Positions 9,263 to 17,140 are shown, counted from the first letter of the stretch. The stretch is 64,000 bases of DNA from Bin87 sp965220505 (GCA_965220505.1 CBDCQE010000001.1:310001-374000); one strand, 5' to 3'. Program-made: numbers and translations. Notes: generated by a model from the sequence alone, not told the origin.

Positions 9263-9737
9263 TCCGTCATCCGTCCCCATTCTCAACGGATCGCTACCCG
9301 GACCTCTTCCTCATTGTTCCGACCGGCCTGATCCCGGGAGGACAATCTCGCGCCGCGCTGTGTCGGCCTTGATGCCGGACAATCTATGGGGCCAACGAAC
9401 GCGTTTGTTCGCTGGCCCCGGTTTCGGCTTATGCGCCGATCGTTGTGGTTATTCCTGGTGACGTCCTGAGACGCCACGGGCCTCAGGCATTGTTCGGAGT
9501 TATTGCCTCCGTCGGTATGGCCACGCCGTCAGTCCGCTCGTACCCTCGCCTCCAAGCCGGCTGCGGTAGCCTGGCCCGGTTTGGCATCGGCCTGATCGGG
9601 CCACGGCCAAACGCAGGTATGGGATTGGTGACGTGGGTTGCCATCGGCGGCGAGGGATGGATTCCTCCTGATGATTTCACAAGTTCGTCAATTGACGGTA
9701 TGCCCCGATGCTGACGGTACGAACCGATTGAGAGTGT
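9263..9737. other. 475-base gap without a convincing gene
   Basis: No frame here has a family match or a ribosome site. The only structure I see is the strong hairpin at 9388-9419, which may end transcription from either side. Confidence 0.5.
9388..9419. terminator. Strong hairpin, candidate bidirectional terminator
   Basis: GGGGCCAACGAAC at 9388-9400 pairs with GTTCGCTGGCCCC at 9407-9419 (12 of 13 positions) around a 6-base loop. No clear T run follows on either strand. A hairpin with the same GGGCCAGCG core is at 10591-10620; each lies downstream of one of the two minus-strand small membrane-protein genes. Confidence 0.55.
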
Positions 9738-10034
9738 TTACCGCGCTCCCACCCGGATGAGCGTGGCCGCCGGCAGGCTTCCGGTGTCCTGGCCATACGT
9801 GTCCCCGCCGATGGCGCCGCTCCCAGTCACGGAGGCGGGTGCCGTGTATGCCCCGCCCGCTGTTTCTCCCGACCAGACCTGCGTCGCGCCGTAGGGTGTC
9901 TGGTCCGCTGAGGCCATCATCAAGGCCATCACGGCAGCCAGCGAAACGCCGATTAACGCCAATGCCCATAAACCCTTTCGTCCTCTGTTGCCGCGTGTCC
10001 TCGGTCGGCTTTTGTACATGCTCGCCGCAATCAT
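9738..10034 (-). CDS. Small single-pass membrane or secreted protein (98 aa), unknown
   Basis: Basic head of about 25 residues (MYKSRPRTRGNRGRKG), one hydrophobic helix (about 27-49), then a Gly/Thr/Ser-rich polar tail. The start at 10034 follows AAAGGAGG with 5-6 bases spacing, clearly better than the upstream in-frame ATG at 10052, which lies before the ribosome site. No family recognised. It lies downstream of a candidate response-regulator-type promoter at 10362-10425, giving a leader of about 320 bases, and upstream of a hairpin. Confidence 0.6.
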   Translation of the reverse strand: MIAASMYKSRPRTRGNRGRKGLWALALIGVSLAAVMALMMASADQTPYGATQVWSGETAGGAYTAPASVTGSGAIGGDTYGQDTGSLPAATLIRVGAR

Positions 10035-10361
10035 CACTACCTCCTTTCTCACTTATGTCGCCAATCTGCTTTGCTTCCCGAAATGGCAAACCGACCAGAA
10101 TGTTTCAGCCGTCGCGATAATGCCGATGGGGTGCAGAGTTGATACGCGTTCGGACGGCGGGACAGTAGTCCCGCAAGGCTGTCGGTGTCTTGCCTCCGGC
10201 GGTCGATATATGATTTGAGTGATGGCCCGGTTGCCGATGAGATCGGCGGTCGCGATCTTTTGTAGTGCCTGATCTCATGTGTTCGAAAAATGGACGAGGC
10301 CAGGCGATACCGCACTCACCCACCTGATCAGACCCCCATCCCCATCCCCGTCCATGCCGGC

Positions 10362-10425
10362 ATACTACCGACCAATTGTGAAAACCAGGTGAAAATCAGG
10401 CGCAAACGTATGAACATAACGTGAA
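10362..10425 (-). promoter_or_regulatory. Phased TTCAC direct-repeat operator plus -10 box, copy A
   Basis: On the minus strand TTCAC-like pentamers start at 10425, 10414 (TTCAT), 10393 and 10382, i.e. spacings of 11, 21 and 11 bases, with a degenerate unit in the middle. Ten bases after the last repeat comes TAGTAT (10367-10362), a -10-like hexamer. Copy B at 11095-11158 has the same geometry base for base. Direct repeats phased at 11 bp are typical of OmpR/PhoB-family response-regulator sites (PHO-box-like). Confidence 0.6.
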
Positions 10426-10532
10426 TGTTTGTCGCCGACCGTCTTGCCCGTCTGCCGTCCGGTTGCGAATAGGTTTGGTTTAGCCGACCCCCCTCATGCG
10501 TACCCAGTTCGCGGCGAGGAAGCGTGAGGATC

Positions 10533-10566
10533 GGGATTTTCAAGATTCAGGGATTATCAGGATTGG
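10533..10566. repeat. Intergenic repeat 'GGATTTTCAAGATT..GGATTA.CAGGATTG', copy 1
   Basis: About 34 bases matching 51190-51223 at most positions (shared GGATTTTCAAGATT and CAGGATTG blocks). The second copy forms the arm and interior of a small inverted-repeat element. Here the flanking inverted arms are absent. Confidence 0.65.
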
Positions 10567-10590
10567 ACTCGCCCCGCTGGACGTAACAAC

Positions 10591-10620
10591 GGGCCAGCGA
10601 GCGTTATCACCCGCTGGCCC
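10591..10620. terminator. Hairpin, candidate terminator
   Basis: GGGCCAGCG (10591-10599) pairs perfectly with CGCTGGCCC (10612-10620) around a 12-base loop. It lies about 250 bases downstream of the 40-residue minus-strand gene. A hairpin with the same core and similar placement follows the other small gene (9388-9419). Confidence 0.5.
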
Positions 10621-10867
10621 CGGTTGCGGCGCACCTGTGTGTATGTTTGGTTATGCCTGCCCCTTCGCTATGTGCTCCGGAGCCTTGGGGTAGTTTTGAG
10701 GCTGAGGCGCTTATTCACGCCCTTCGTTGCTGGTTCGGCAGGCCCTGGTTCCGGCAAATTATGGAGCGGCCAGAACCGCCGGTTGGATTTGATGCTCTGG
10801 CCCTATTCGGACCGTGGTCACCGCTATACGGCGGTGTTCCTCTCCTGAGTGGCGCGCCGCGGTACTG

Positions 10868-10990
10868 TTATCCCTGTGCCATGATCAGCAGCGCCGGCCC
10901 CAGGATGGCCACCGGCAGCGCGCCCACCACCGCGACCAGCGCGAGTTCCCTCCAGGTAAGCCTGCCGGTTCTATTTTTTGTAGCGGTCAT
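10868..10990 (-). CDS. 40-residue single-helix membrane protein, unknown
   Basis: Very short gene: polar head MTATKNRTGRLTWRE, one hydrophobic helix of about 23 residues, and end at MAQG. The start at 10990 follows GGAG with 7 bases spacing. It lies about 100 bases downstream of the promoter-like array at 11095-11158. Size and topology suggest a membrane micropeptide, perhaps a regulator of a membrane complex; that is a guess. It shares general layout, not clear sequence identity, with the 98-residue gene at 9738-10034. Confidence 0.55.
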   Translation of the reverse strand: MTATKNRTGRLTWRELALVAVVGALPVAILGPALLIMAQG

Positions 10991-11094
10991 TGTTGGTCTC
11001 CGTCCCCCCTTTGTTGATTTTCTGCGGACGATCGGGGAGGGTCGGCTTTTCGCAGTCCCCAACCCCGTGTGGCCTCGTTCGCATCTGTGCATCC

Positions 11095-11158
11095 AGAATA
11101 GCAACCGAGTGTGAAGACCGAGTGAAAAGCAGACCCGTAATCGTGAGCGAATTGTGAG
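11095..11158 (-). promoter_or_regulatory. Phased TTCAC direct-repeat operator plus -10 box, copy B
   Basis: On the minus strand CTCAC/TTCAC pentamers start at 11158, 11147, 11126 and 11115 (spacings 11, 21, 11). After ten bases follows TATTCT (11100-11095). The predicted transcript would start near 11088 and encode the 40-residue membrane protein. Repeat spacing and the repeat-to--10 distance equal those of copy A exactly. Confidence 0.6.
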
Positions 11159-11395
11159 AATGTTTCAAATTTATTACATGCACGAATGGCGCTTGCCCGA
11201 CCTCCGGCTCAATCGGGCGACCTCCCTTTTCGCCCCGTGATGCCCACAACATAGCGCGCCGTCACGCAGCCCCGGACGGTACCTGCTGCAACGCCGGTGG
11301 ACACCGGTTCCCTTGCCCAATGGAGTCTCCCGGCGTAGAATGGCGCAACTTCATTCGTGAACCCGATTTACGCATTCGATTGAGGAGAATCTGTC

Positions 11396-12610
11396 ATGCC
11401 GGAAGCTAAAGGCCCTCTGGACGGAATACGCGTCATCGACCTCGGTCGGCACCAGGCTGGCCCGCGCTGTGCCCAGGTATTGGCCCGCCTGGGCGCCGAA
11501 GTTATTAAGGTGGAACGCCTCGGCGGCGAGGAGACTCGCTATCATGCTCCGTGGGTGCGCAAGCAGTCCGCCTACTGGGTTCAGTACAACAGCGGCAAGA
11601 AGAGCCTCAGTATCGACCTGCGCAAGGAGGACGGGAAGGAAGTCCTTCGCAAGTTGGTCAAGGTGTCCGATGTGTTCCTGCAGAACTTCCGCCCCGGAAC
11701 CATCGACGTCATGGGGTTCGGGTACGACGTGCTGTACGAACTGAACCCACGCATCATAATGGTCAACGTCTCCGCCTACGGTCAGTTCGGCCCCTACCGC
11801 GAGCAGATCGGCTACGATCCCATCGGCCAGACCATGTCCGGCATCGCCATGGTCACCGGCGAAGAGGGCATGCCTCCCATCCGCGCCGGCGTCCCCATCA
11901 TCGACCGCACCACCGCGCTCCATGCCGCCATCGGAACCCTTGCCGCGTTGCACGAGCGCGAGTCCTCCGGTGTGGGCCAGACCATCGACGCCTGTCTCGC
12001 CGACACCGGGTACAGCTACACCGAGATCCCGATAACGGCCTACCACGGCGCTGGCATCGAGCCCCGCCGCGGCGAGTCCGCGGCCCCGCCGTCCGGCACC
12101 TACCCCTGCGCCGACGGTTGGGTGCTCATCTCCGCCGGCGACCAGCACCACTGGCACCGCGTCTGTAACGCCCTCGGCAAGCCCGAGTGGCTGGAGGACC
12201 CCCGGTTCACCACCCGTCACGAGCGCGGCAGGAACGGCGAGTTGGTCAACCAGGCCATGCGCGACCTGATGGCCAACATGACCATGCAGGAAGCCATCGC
12301 CCACTTCACCCACCACGACGTGGTTGCTGCTCCGGTCAACACCATCGCCCAGGCCGCCGCCGATCCCCACCCTTGGGAGCGTCGCGCCATGGTCGAGGTC
12401 GACGACTTCCTGGCCGGCACCATCGCGGTATCCGGTGACTTCTGGCACTTCAGCCGCACCCCCGCCGTGGTCGGAACCACGCCGCAGGTGGGCGAGCACA
12501 ACGAAGACGTCCTCACCGGCATCCTCGACTACACCGAGGACCAGGTCCAGGCCATGTACGAGGCCAACGTCATCGGCACCTTCCACCACTACGACGAAGT
12601 CCCCGGCTAA
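11396..12610 (+). CDS. CaiB/BaiF (class III) CoA-transferase
   Basis: Protein of 404 residues with the family opening GPLDGIRVIDLGRHQAGPRC, the LARLGAEVIKVERLGG motif, FLQNFRPGTIDVMGFGYD, and a C-terminal AAPVNTIAQAAADPHPWERRAMVEV. Class III transferases move CoA between carboxylic acids through an aspartyl intermediate; the candidate Asp is in the ALHERESSGVGQTIDACLAD region near residue 195-205. The acid is unknown. Start follows TTGAGGAG. A perfect terminator follows, so it is transcribed alone or ends an operon. Confidence 0.9.
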   Translation: MPEAKGPLDGIRVIDLGRHQAGPRCAQVLARLGAEVIKVERLGGEETRYHAPWVRKQSAYWVQYNSGKKSLSIDLRKEDGKEVLRKLVKVSDVFLQNFRPGTIDVMGFGYDVLYELNPRIIMVNVSAYGQFGPYREQIGYDPIGQTMSGIAMVTGEEGMPPIRAGVPIIDRTTALHAAIGTLAALHERESSGVGQTIDACLADTGYSYTEIPITAYHGAGIEPRRGESAAPPSGTYPCADGWVLISAGDQHHWHRVCNALGKPEWLEDPRFTTRHERGRNGELVNQAMRDLMANMTMQEAIAHFTHHDVVAAPVNTIAQAAADPHPWERRAMVEVDDFLAGTIAVSGDFWHFSRTPAVVGTTPQVGEHNEDVLTGILDYTEDQVQAMYEANVIGTFHHYDEVPG

Positions 12611-12635
12611 CCGACCGCCAAACCGCACTCACCGC

Positions 12636-12665
12636 AGGGGCGAAGGATCCTTCGCCCCTGTTTTT
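12636..12665 (+). terminator. Intrinsic terminator of the CaiB gene
   Basis: A perfect 24-base palindrome, AGGGGCGAAGGA and its complement (12636-12659), followed by GTTTTT. It starts 26 bases after the stop codon. A similar palindrome sits after rplT at 38640-38663. Confidence 0.85.
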
Positions 12666-12694
12666 GGCAGCCCAGCTTCCGGAGGTAAGGCAGA

Positions 12695-12868
12695 ATGAAT
12701 AGTGAATGCGAGTGGGACGACGCCGACCGGCAAAGAAACCTTAAGAAGTACGGGCTTGATTTCAGTGACATACACCGTTTCGGGTGGGACGCGGCCATGA
12801 CCATATCGAGCAGTCAGGATGGCGAATCCCGGAGGAACCACGATCTTATGAGAAAGTGGCCCGCTTGA
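12695..12868 (+). pseudogene. brnT: Truncated BrnT-family toxin
   Basis: The 57-residue frame begins like BrnT toxins: CEWDDADRQRNLKKYGLDFSD, then the DGESR block. BrnT proteins are usually about 90 residues and continue with a strand carrying a RIISARxA-type active site, then an end like RERRxYE. That central part is absent in all three frames. The tail seems to survive in a different frame (PEEPRSYEK, about 12829-12855), just before the antitoxin. The simplest reading is an internal deletion of about 30 codons that also shifted the frame. The head has a good GGAGGT ribosome site. Confidence 0.65.
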
Positions 12869-13197
12869 CCTTTGTTGAGATTGCGGCCCTATACGGGGAA
12901 GAAACCGCCATCAACGTCGGCATAGCCACTGATCCCGACACATGGGTGCCTACAGACGAAGAAATGGCCCAGGCCCGCCCGTTTGCAGAAGTGTTTCCAG
13001 AGTTGGCGGAGGCCCACCGCGCCGGCAGGATCAAAATGCCCCCGCGCCCTCCTGTCACCAAATGCAGCGAAGATGTCATCCTGGACAGCGACATCGTGGA
13101 CTTCTTCGAGCACCTTGATCCCCACTGGCAGAAAAGCCGCCTCAACGATTTCCTCCGCGTGGTCATCTTCAAACGGCACCCGGACGGCTCCCGATAG
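12856..13197 (+). CDS. brnA: BrnA-family antitoxin
   Basis: About 113 residues. The C-terminal half is a clear BrnA antitoxin: a WVPTDEEMAQARPFAEVFPEL block followed by a ribbon-helix-helix segment (CSEDVILDSDIVDFFE, then SRLNDFLRVV). BrnA binds and represses BrnT and its own promoter. The start is uncertain: GTG at 12856 gives ARLTFVEIAALYG as the head; an upstream in-frame GTG at 12784 would read through toxin remnants. The gene appears intact although its toxin is broken. Confidence 0.7.
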   Translation: MARLTFVEIAALYGEETAINVGIATDPDTWVPTDEEMAQARPFAEVFPELAEAHRAGRIKMPPRPPVTKCSEDVILDSDIVDFFEHLDPHWQKSRLNDFLRVVIFKRHPDGSR

Positions 13198-13307
13198 CCT
13201 TCGCTGATACTGTGCATCGGCACGACGGCGGCTCGCCATTCCCACACCCGCCCCTTATGGCATAATACCCCGCACCCATCCCATCCCCCAACGGAGGTAC
13301 CTCCCCC

Positions 13308-14489
13308 ATGGTTGACCTCAGGCGCGCTGCCGCCATCGTGGGCATCCACGAGCACGTCACCCGCTACGCTCCCGACAAGAGCGAACTCCAGATCCAGGGC
13401 GAGAGCGTCATCAATGCCCTCGCGGACGCCGGCCTCACCAAGGACGACGTTGACGGCCTGTTCACCGCTTCCAGCAGTGCCCGCAACAGCGGCATGAACC
13501 TGGCCGACTACCTCAACCTGTACCCCAGCTACGTCGACAACACCACCGTCGGCGGCGGGTCCTTCGAGTTTCACCTTTCCCACGCCCTCGCCGCCATCGC
13601 GGCCGGCCGCATCAACGTGGCCGTCATCACCTACAGCAGCCTCGCCCGCTCCGGCGGCGTGTCGGTCGGTACCGGCGGCGTCGGACGCTTCGGCCATCCC
13701 ATCCTTGAGCCGTCACCCGACAGCTTCGAGGAACTCTACGGCATGACCACCGTCGGCCTTTACGCCATGATCGCCCGCCGCCACATGCACCTCTACGGCA
13801 CCACCTCGGAGCAGTTGGCCGAGGTCTCCGTGGCCATGCGGCACCACGCCTCCATGAACCCCGAGGCCCTCTTCCGCGACCCGATCACCGTCGAGGACGT
13901 GGTCGGCTCCCGCGTCATCTCCGACCCGTTGCACCTCATGGACTGCTGCGTCATCACCGACGGTGGCGGCGCCGTTGTGGTGGCATCCCCCGAGGTTGCC
14001 CGCAACTGCCGCCATACCCCGGTCTGGGTCCTCGGGACCGGCGAGGCCATCGCCCACCAGGGGGCCGGCAAACGCGACCTCATCTACATCGCCGCCCACC
14101 AGAGCTCCCCCCGCGCCTTCGAAATGGCGGGCGTCACCCACGACGACATCGACATGGCCATGGTCTACGACTCCTTCACCATCACGGTGGTCGAGACCCT
14201 CGAGGACCTGGGTTTCTGCAAGAAGGGCGAGGGCGGCGAGTTCGTCAGCGGCGGCCGGCTCATGGTCGGCGGCGGGCTCCCCATCAACACCGACGGCGGC
14301 GGCCTGTCTTCCAACCACCCGGGGATGCGCGGCCTCTTCCTGCTCCTCGAAGCCACCCGCCAACTCCGCCACCAGTTCGACGGCACCGGACGCCAGGTTC
14401 CCAACTGCCAGATCGCCCTGGCCCACGGCACCGGCGGCGCTCTCGGTTCCCGCCACAGCGGCGGCACCGTCATCCTGGCCCGCGACTAA
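13308..14489 (+). CDS. Thiolase family protein (SCP2-type / lipid-transfer-like acyltransferase)
   Basis: Protein of 393 residues with the thiolase fold order and the C-terminal LAHGTGGALGSRHSGG motif holding the catalytic His; SNHPGMRG near 340 is also typical. It belongs to the SCP2-thiolase group that lacks the usual N-terminal Cys motif, as in steroid side-chain retro-aldolases (Ltp2 type). Such proteins work only with a DUF35 partner, and exactly that gene follows at 14542. Starts after ACGGAGGT. Confidence 0.85.
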   Translation: MVDLRRAAAIVGIHEHVTRYAPDKSELQIQGESVINALADAGLTKDDVDGLFTASSSARNSGMNLADYLNLYPSYVDNTTVGGGSFEFHLSHALAAIAAGRINVAVITYSSLARSGGVSVGTGGVGRFGHPILEPSPDSFEELYGMTTVGLYAMIARRHMHLYGTTSEQLAEVSVAMRHHASMNPEALFRDPITVEDVVGSRVISDPLHLMDCCVITDGGGAVVVASPEVARNCRHTPVWVLGTGEAIAHQGAGKRDLIYIAAHQSSPRAFEMAGVTHDDIDMAMVYDSFTITVVETLEDLGFCKKGEGGEFVSGGRLMVGGGLPINTDGGGLSSNHPGMRGLFLLLEATRQLRHQFDGTGRQVPNCQIALAHGTGGALGSRHSGGTVILARD

Positions 14490-14499
14490 TCTAAGCCAA

Positions 14500-14526
14500 A
14501 AATCCTGTCCATCCTGTCTATCGATG
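14500..14526. repeat. Dispersed intergenic repeat, shorter relative
   Basis: AATCCTGTCCATCCTGTCTA lies between the thiolase and DUF35 genes. It shares CCTGTCCATCCTGT with the family seen at 97, 22010 and 57056. Confidence 0.55.
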
Positions 14527-14541
14527 TGAAAAGGAACCACC

Positions 14542-14955
14542 ATGACCACCGCTTGGAACAAACCCCTTCCCACCGTCGCCGGCGAGACCAAGGCCTTCTG
14601 GGACTCCTGTCGCCGCGGCCAACTCGTCATCCAGTACTGCGACGGCTGCGATGAATATCAGTGGTACCCCCGTGGCATCTGCGCCGACTGTTGGGGCGAG
14701 AGCGTCCGTTGGGTCCAGGCGAGCGGGCGCGGTACCGTCTGGACCTACACCGTGACCTACCAGAACCGCACCCCCGGCTTCGCCGAGATGGTCCCCTACG
14801 TCCTCGCCCTCGTTGAGCTCGAAGAGGGTGTTCGGATGTTCACCAACATCGTCGAATGCAACCCCCGCGATGTGTACATCGGCATGCCCGTGGAAGTCAC
14901 CTTCCAGACCGCCACCCCGCAGATCACCATCCCCTACTTCAAACCGGCCGGATAA
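14542..14955 (+). CDS. Zn-ribbon OB-fold protein (DUF35), thiolase partner
   Basis: Protein of 137 residues. The N-terminal rubredoxin-like zinc ribbon shows YCDGCDEYQWYPRGICADCW (Cys pairs near residues 33/36 and 47/50). The OB-fold part follows (GRGTVWTYTVTYQN, then VPYVLALVELEEGVRM). DUF35 proteins pair with SCP2-type thiolases and shape the acyl-CoA site. Placement directly after the thiolase gene supports a heteromeric enzyme in acyl-CoA breakdown. Confidence 0.88.
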   Translation: MTTAWNKPLPTVAGETKAFWDSCRRGQLVIQYCDGCDEYQWYPRGICADCWGESVRWVQASGRGTVWTYTVTYQNRTPGFAEMVPYVLALVELEEGVRMFTNIVECNPRDVYIGMPVEVTFQTATPQITIPYFKPAG

Positions 14956-15044
14956 GCAAAACCGCCGGTATGCCAAATATGAAGAGCAACGTGTACCACG
15001 TCCATTTCCTTGACCATCAGTTGCCCGAAGGTGACTAGGACAAG

Positions 15045-15461
15045 ATGCAGTTCGCCAGGGAGCATGCCGCTGAACTTACCGGCGCCAGCCTGGATGACAT
15101 CACCTGCTTTTTACAGAAACATACCGGTGATCCCAGCTACCGCCTGACCGTCAGCGTTCCCCAACGACTCACTGACGCGCTAAAGCGTGTCAGCGAGTCC
15201 GGTCTTGAACCCGTTTTCGAAGAACCGGAAAAACCCTACGTGGATGGCGATTCCTGCATCGTCCCGGGTTCGTTCCAAATCAGGCATTTCGGCGTCACCA
15301 TTGACCCACGAGCCGTTTCCAATCACCCGGAAAGACAAGGCATCATGGCCCGAGTCCTTGTTGAACATGTGCCGGATCTGCCCGATGTCGCCGGAGATTT
15401 CCTCAACTGGCATTACATTGAGGCGGATGACGAAACGGGAGTGATCGCAATCTTCTGGTAA
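15045..15461 (+). CDS. Hypothetical protein, possibly cut by an upstream amber codon
   Basis: Protein of 138 residues, mixed alpha/beta composition, no family recognised. The ATG at 15045 follows AGGA at 4 bases. In the same frame, upstream coding-like sequence from an ATG at 14979 (VYHVHFLDHQLPEGD) ends at TAG 15036-15038, two codons before this start. Either the gene starts at 15045 or a longer gene was interrupted by a nonsense change. Confidence 0.55.
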   Translation: MQFAREHAAELTGASLDDITCFLQKHTGDPSYRLTVSVPQRLTDALKRVSESGLEPVFEEPEKPYVDGDSCIVPGSFQIRHFGVTIDPRAVSNHPERQGIMARVLVEHVPDLPDVAGDFLNWHYIEADDETGVIAIFW

Positions 15462-15483
15462 GAAATTGGTAAGAAATTCGCCG

Positions 15484-15755
15484 TCAGCCGAAAATGTCCG
15501 AGTGCGTACCGGTGTGCATGAGGGTAATCGTAGTATCGTCCTCGTCCCAGACCAACAGCCAGTCGGGTTCAATATGGCATTCCCATAGCGGATACCAATT
15601 GCCCGCTAACTGGTGGCGGCGATTCCGTGGCTCCAACGGTTCGTTGGCGCTAATCGGTCAACGATTTCCTGGAGTTTTCGCAAATCTTTTCCTCTCCGGG
15701 CCACACGTCTGAGATCACGCCGAAAGCTGGATGTCCTGATCAGACTTCGCATCAT
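15484..15755 (-). pseudogene. YafQ-type (RelE superfamily) toxin with frameshift
   Basis: Read on the minus strand from ATG 15755, the frame gives LIRTSSFRRDLRRVARRGKD and KLQEIVDRLA, a typical YafQ start. It then fails: the rest of the protein, with RRHQLAGNW, ECHIEPDWLLVW and MHTGTHSDIFG (the YafQ catalytic end), is in another frame and stops at 15484. The switch falls near 15645-15655, and adding one base restores a 90-residue toxin. It overlaps the antitoxin gene's end by about 40 bases, as is usual in such operons. The first frame alone would give 49 residues. Confidence 0.75.
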
Positions 15756-16050
15756 CAACTTCCGCCATGATCTCGTCCAACTCAGCGCGAAACTCGTCCA
15801 AGCTGGAGTACTTCACCAACCCGATGCCGGTGCGCGCCTCAAGTATGGCCGCCTGAGTCTCTTCGTTGGGATACCATTCCGTGATGGGGAAGTCGCCGCG
15901 CAGCGCGGTCTGCTTGTAAAACAGCGAGATTGCTTCTTCCGGTGTCATTCCCATCTCGGCAAAAATCGCTTCGGCTTTTGCCACTACTTCCGGATCATGA
16001 TGCTTGGGGGCAGGGGCAGCGGCCCCGGTTTCGGCTTCCGCGCTGGTCAT
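15715..16050 (-). CDS. RelB/DinJ family antitoxin
   Basis: Protein of 111 residues. The centre matches RelB/DinJ antitoxins: KAEAIFAEMGMTPEEAISLF, then FYKQTALRGDFP, a ribbon-helix-helix DNA-binding unit, and a C-terminal toxin-binding helix (SLDEFRAELDEIM). The start at 16050 follows AAGGAGG at 6 bases, better than the GTG at 16071. It looks intact, while the YafQ-type toxin overlapping its end carries a frameshift. Confidence 0.8.
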   Translation of the reverse strand: MTSAEAETGAAAPAPKHHDPEVVAKAEAIFAEMGMTPEEAISLFYKQTALRGDFPITEWYPNEETQAAILEARTGIGLVKYSSLDEFRAELDEIMAEVDDAKSDQDIQLSA

Positions 16051-16071
16051 AACACGCCTCCTTGCGTTCAC

Positions 16072-16375
16072 ATTGTACTATTAGGTATGCCCCACTACCG
16101 CCACGCTCGCAGGCGCAGCTCCTCGCTGGGTCCATATCTGCTTGGGCCTCCTCGGGTTGGTCGTCGAACGGATTCGAACGACCGCCGCGAGCGGCAGCCG
16201 ACCCGGCAGCTTTCGCCCTAGGAGACCTGCCGGCGCACCCGCCCGGCGGGGCTTTTCCGCGATCTTGCTGCCTCGAACGTGGTCTGTTATGCCACGGCCG
16301 TTACTACAATTCGCCCTCCAACCCTGCTAGACTGGCGGCGTGATATCCGCATTTTATGGAGTTCGTGGCCACGCA
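16072..16375. other. 300-base gap, no gene seen
   Basis: No frame with family support. It contains an imperfect palindrome around GTCGTCGAACGGATTCGAAC (about 16159-16181) that mimics a tRNA T-loop but does not fold as a tRNA, and a GC-rich hairpin near 16236-16250 followed by CTTTT. Confidence 0.4.
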
Positions 16376-17080
16376 ATGACTACTACGCCGCAGCAGTTAT
16401 ATCAGCTGCAGGAACTGGACCACCGTATCGACGGTATCGACGCCGAGCGCAACCGCATCGAAAAGCGGTTGGCGGCCGGCGTCAATCGCCCCGACCTGAC
16501 CAGCGAAGCCGAACACCATTCCGCCCGGGCCGTCGCCGTGGGCGCAAATATGGAGTCCCGGCGCGAAGAGATGGAGCGGATACGCGAGCGCCTGACCGGT
16601 CTGGAATCGCGCCTGTACGGCGGCAATGCCTCCCGTCGTGACCTGTCCGCCATCCAGCGCGAGGTCGACTCATCGAAATACCAGATCGACCAGCTGGACG
16701 AGTTGCTGCTCGAATTGGAAGAAGAGCAGCGTACCCACGAGGCCGCCGCCGTCGCCGCCCTTGACGAGATGGAAGCTGCCGAGGTCGAATGGCGGACTGT
16801 CACCGAAACCCTCGGCAATCGGCTGACCGAGCTGGAGGGCGACCGCGAAACCGCGACCGTCGAACGGCAGGATATGGCCGTCACCCTGCCCCAGGCTGAC
16901 CTTCAGCGCTACGAGCGGCTGCGCCGCAACAAGGCTGGCACCGCTATCGCGCTGGTGGACAATGGACGCGTCTGCCTGGCTTGTCGTATGACCCTCACCA
17001 GCAACGTCATTCGCCAGTTGCGGGACAAGTCGAAGCAGGTTCTGTGCAGCACCTGCGGCCGCATACTGTTCCAGCAGTAG
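16376..17080 (+). CDS. Coiled-coil C4 zinc-ribbon protein (zf-RING_7 / DUF164-like)
   Basis: Protein of 234 residues. Residues about 5-180 form a long charged coiled coil (ELDHRIDGIDAERNRIEKR and LDELLLELEEEQRTHE). The C-terminus has a four-cysteine ribbon, CLACRMTL and CSTCGRILF. This is the widespread bacterial zf-RING_7 family, thought to bind nucleic acid. I chose ATG 16376 because the alternative GTG 16340 adds a head that lacks the family pattern. Likely cytosolic. Confidence 0.8.
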   Translation: MTTTPQQLYQLQELDHRIDGIDAERNRIEKRLAAGVNRPDLTSEAEHHSARAVAVGANMESRREEMERIRERLTGLESRLYGGNASRRDLSAIQREVDSSKYQIDQLDELLLELEEEQRTHEAAAVAALDEMEAAEVEWRTVTETLGNRLTELEGDRETATVERQDMAVTLPQADLQRYERLRRNKAGTAIALVDNGRVCLACRMTLTSNVIRQLRDKSKQVLCSTCGRILFQQ

Positions 17081-17140
17081 CGGAGCCTAACCCCCCGCCG
17101 GCGCGCCCGGCCTTGACAACCGAGCATGGAGAAGTGACCA

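Noticed and set aside
9445..9714. 89-residue plus-strand frame
   Set aside because: No ribosome site, no hydrophobic or domain pattern; left as intergenic.
10647..11114. 155-residue plus-strand frame in the gene-poor region
   Set aside because: No ribosome site or family pattern, and it runs through the minus-strand promoter array and the 40-residue gene.
16159..16181. tRNA-like T-loop (GGATTCGAAC) in a gene-free gap
   Set aside because: The five bases on each side do not form a T stem on either strand, and no acceptor, D or anticodon arm can be built around it. It is better explained as a short palindrome (GTCGTCGAA / TTCGAACGAC).
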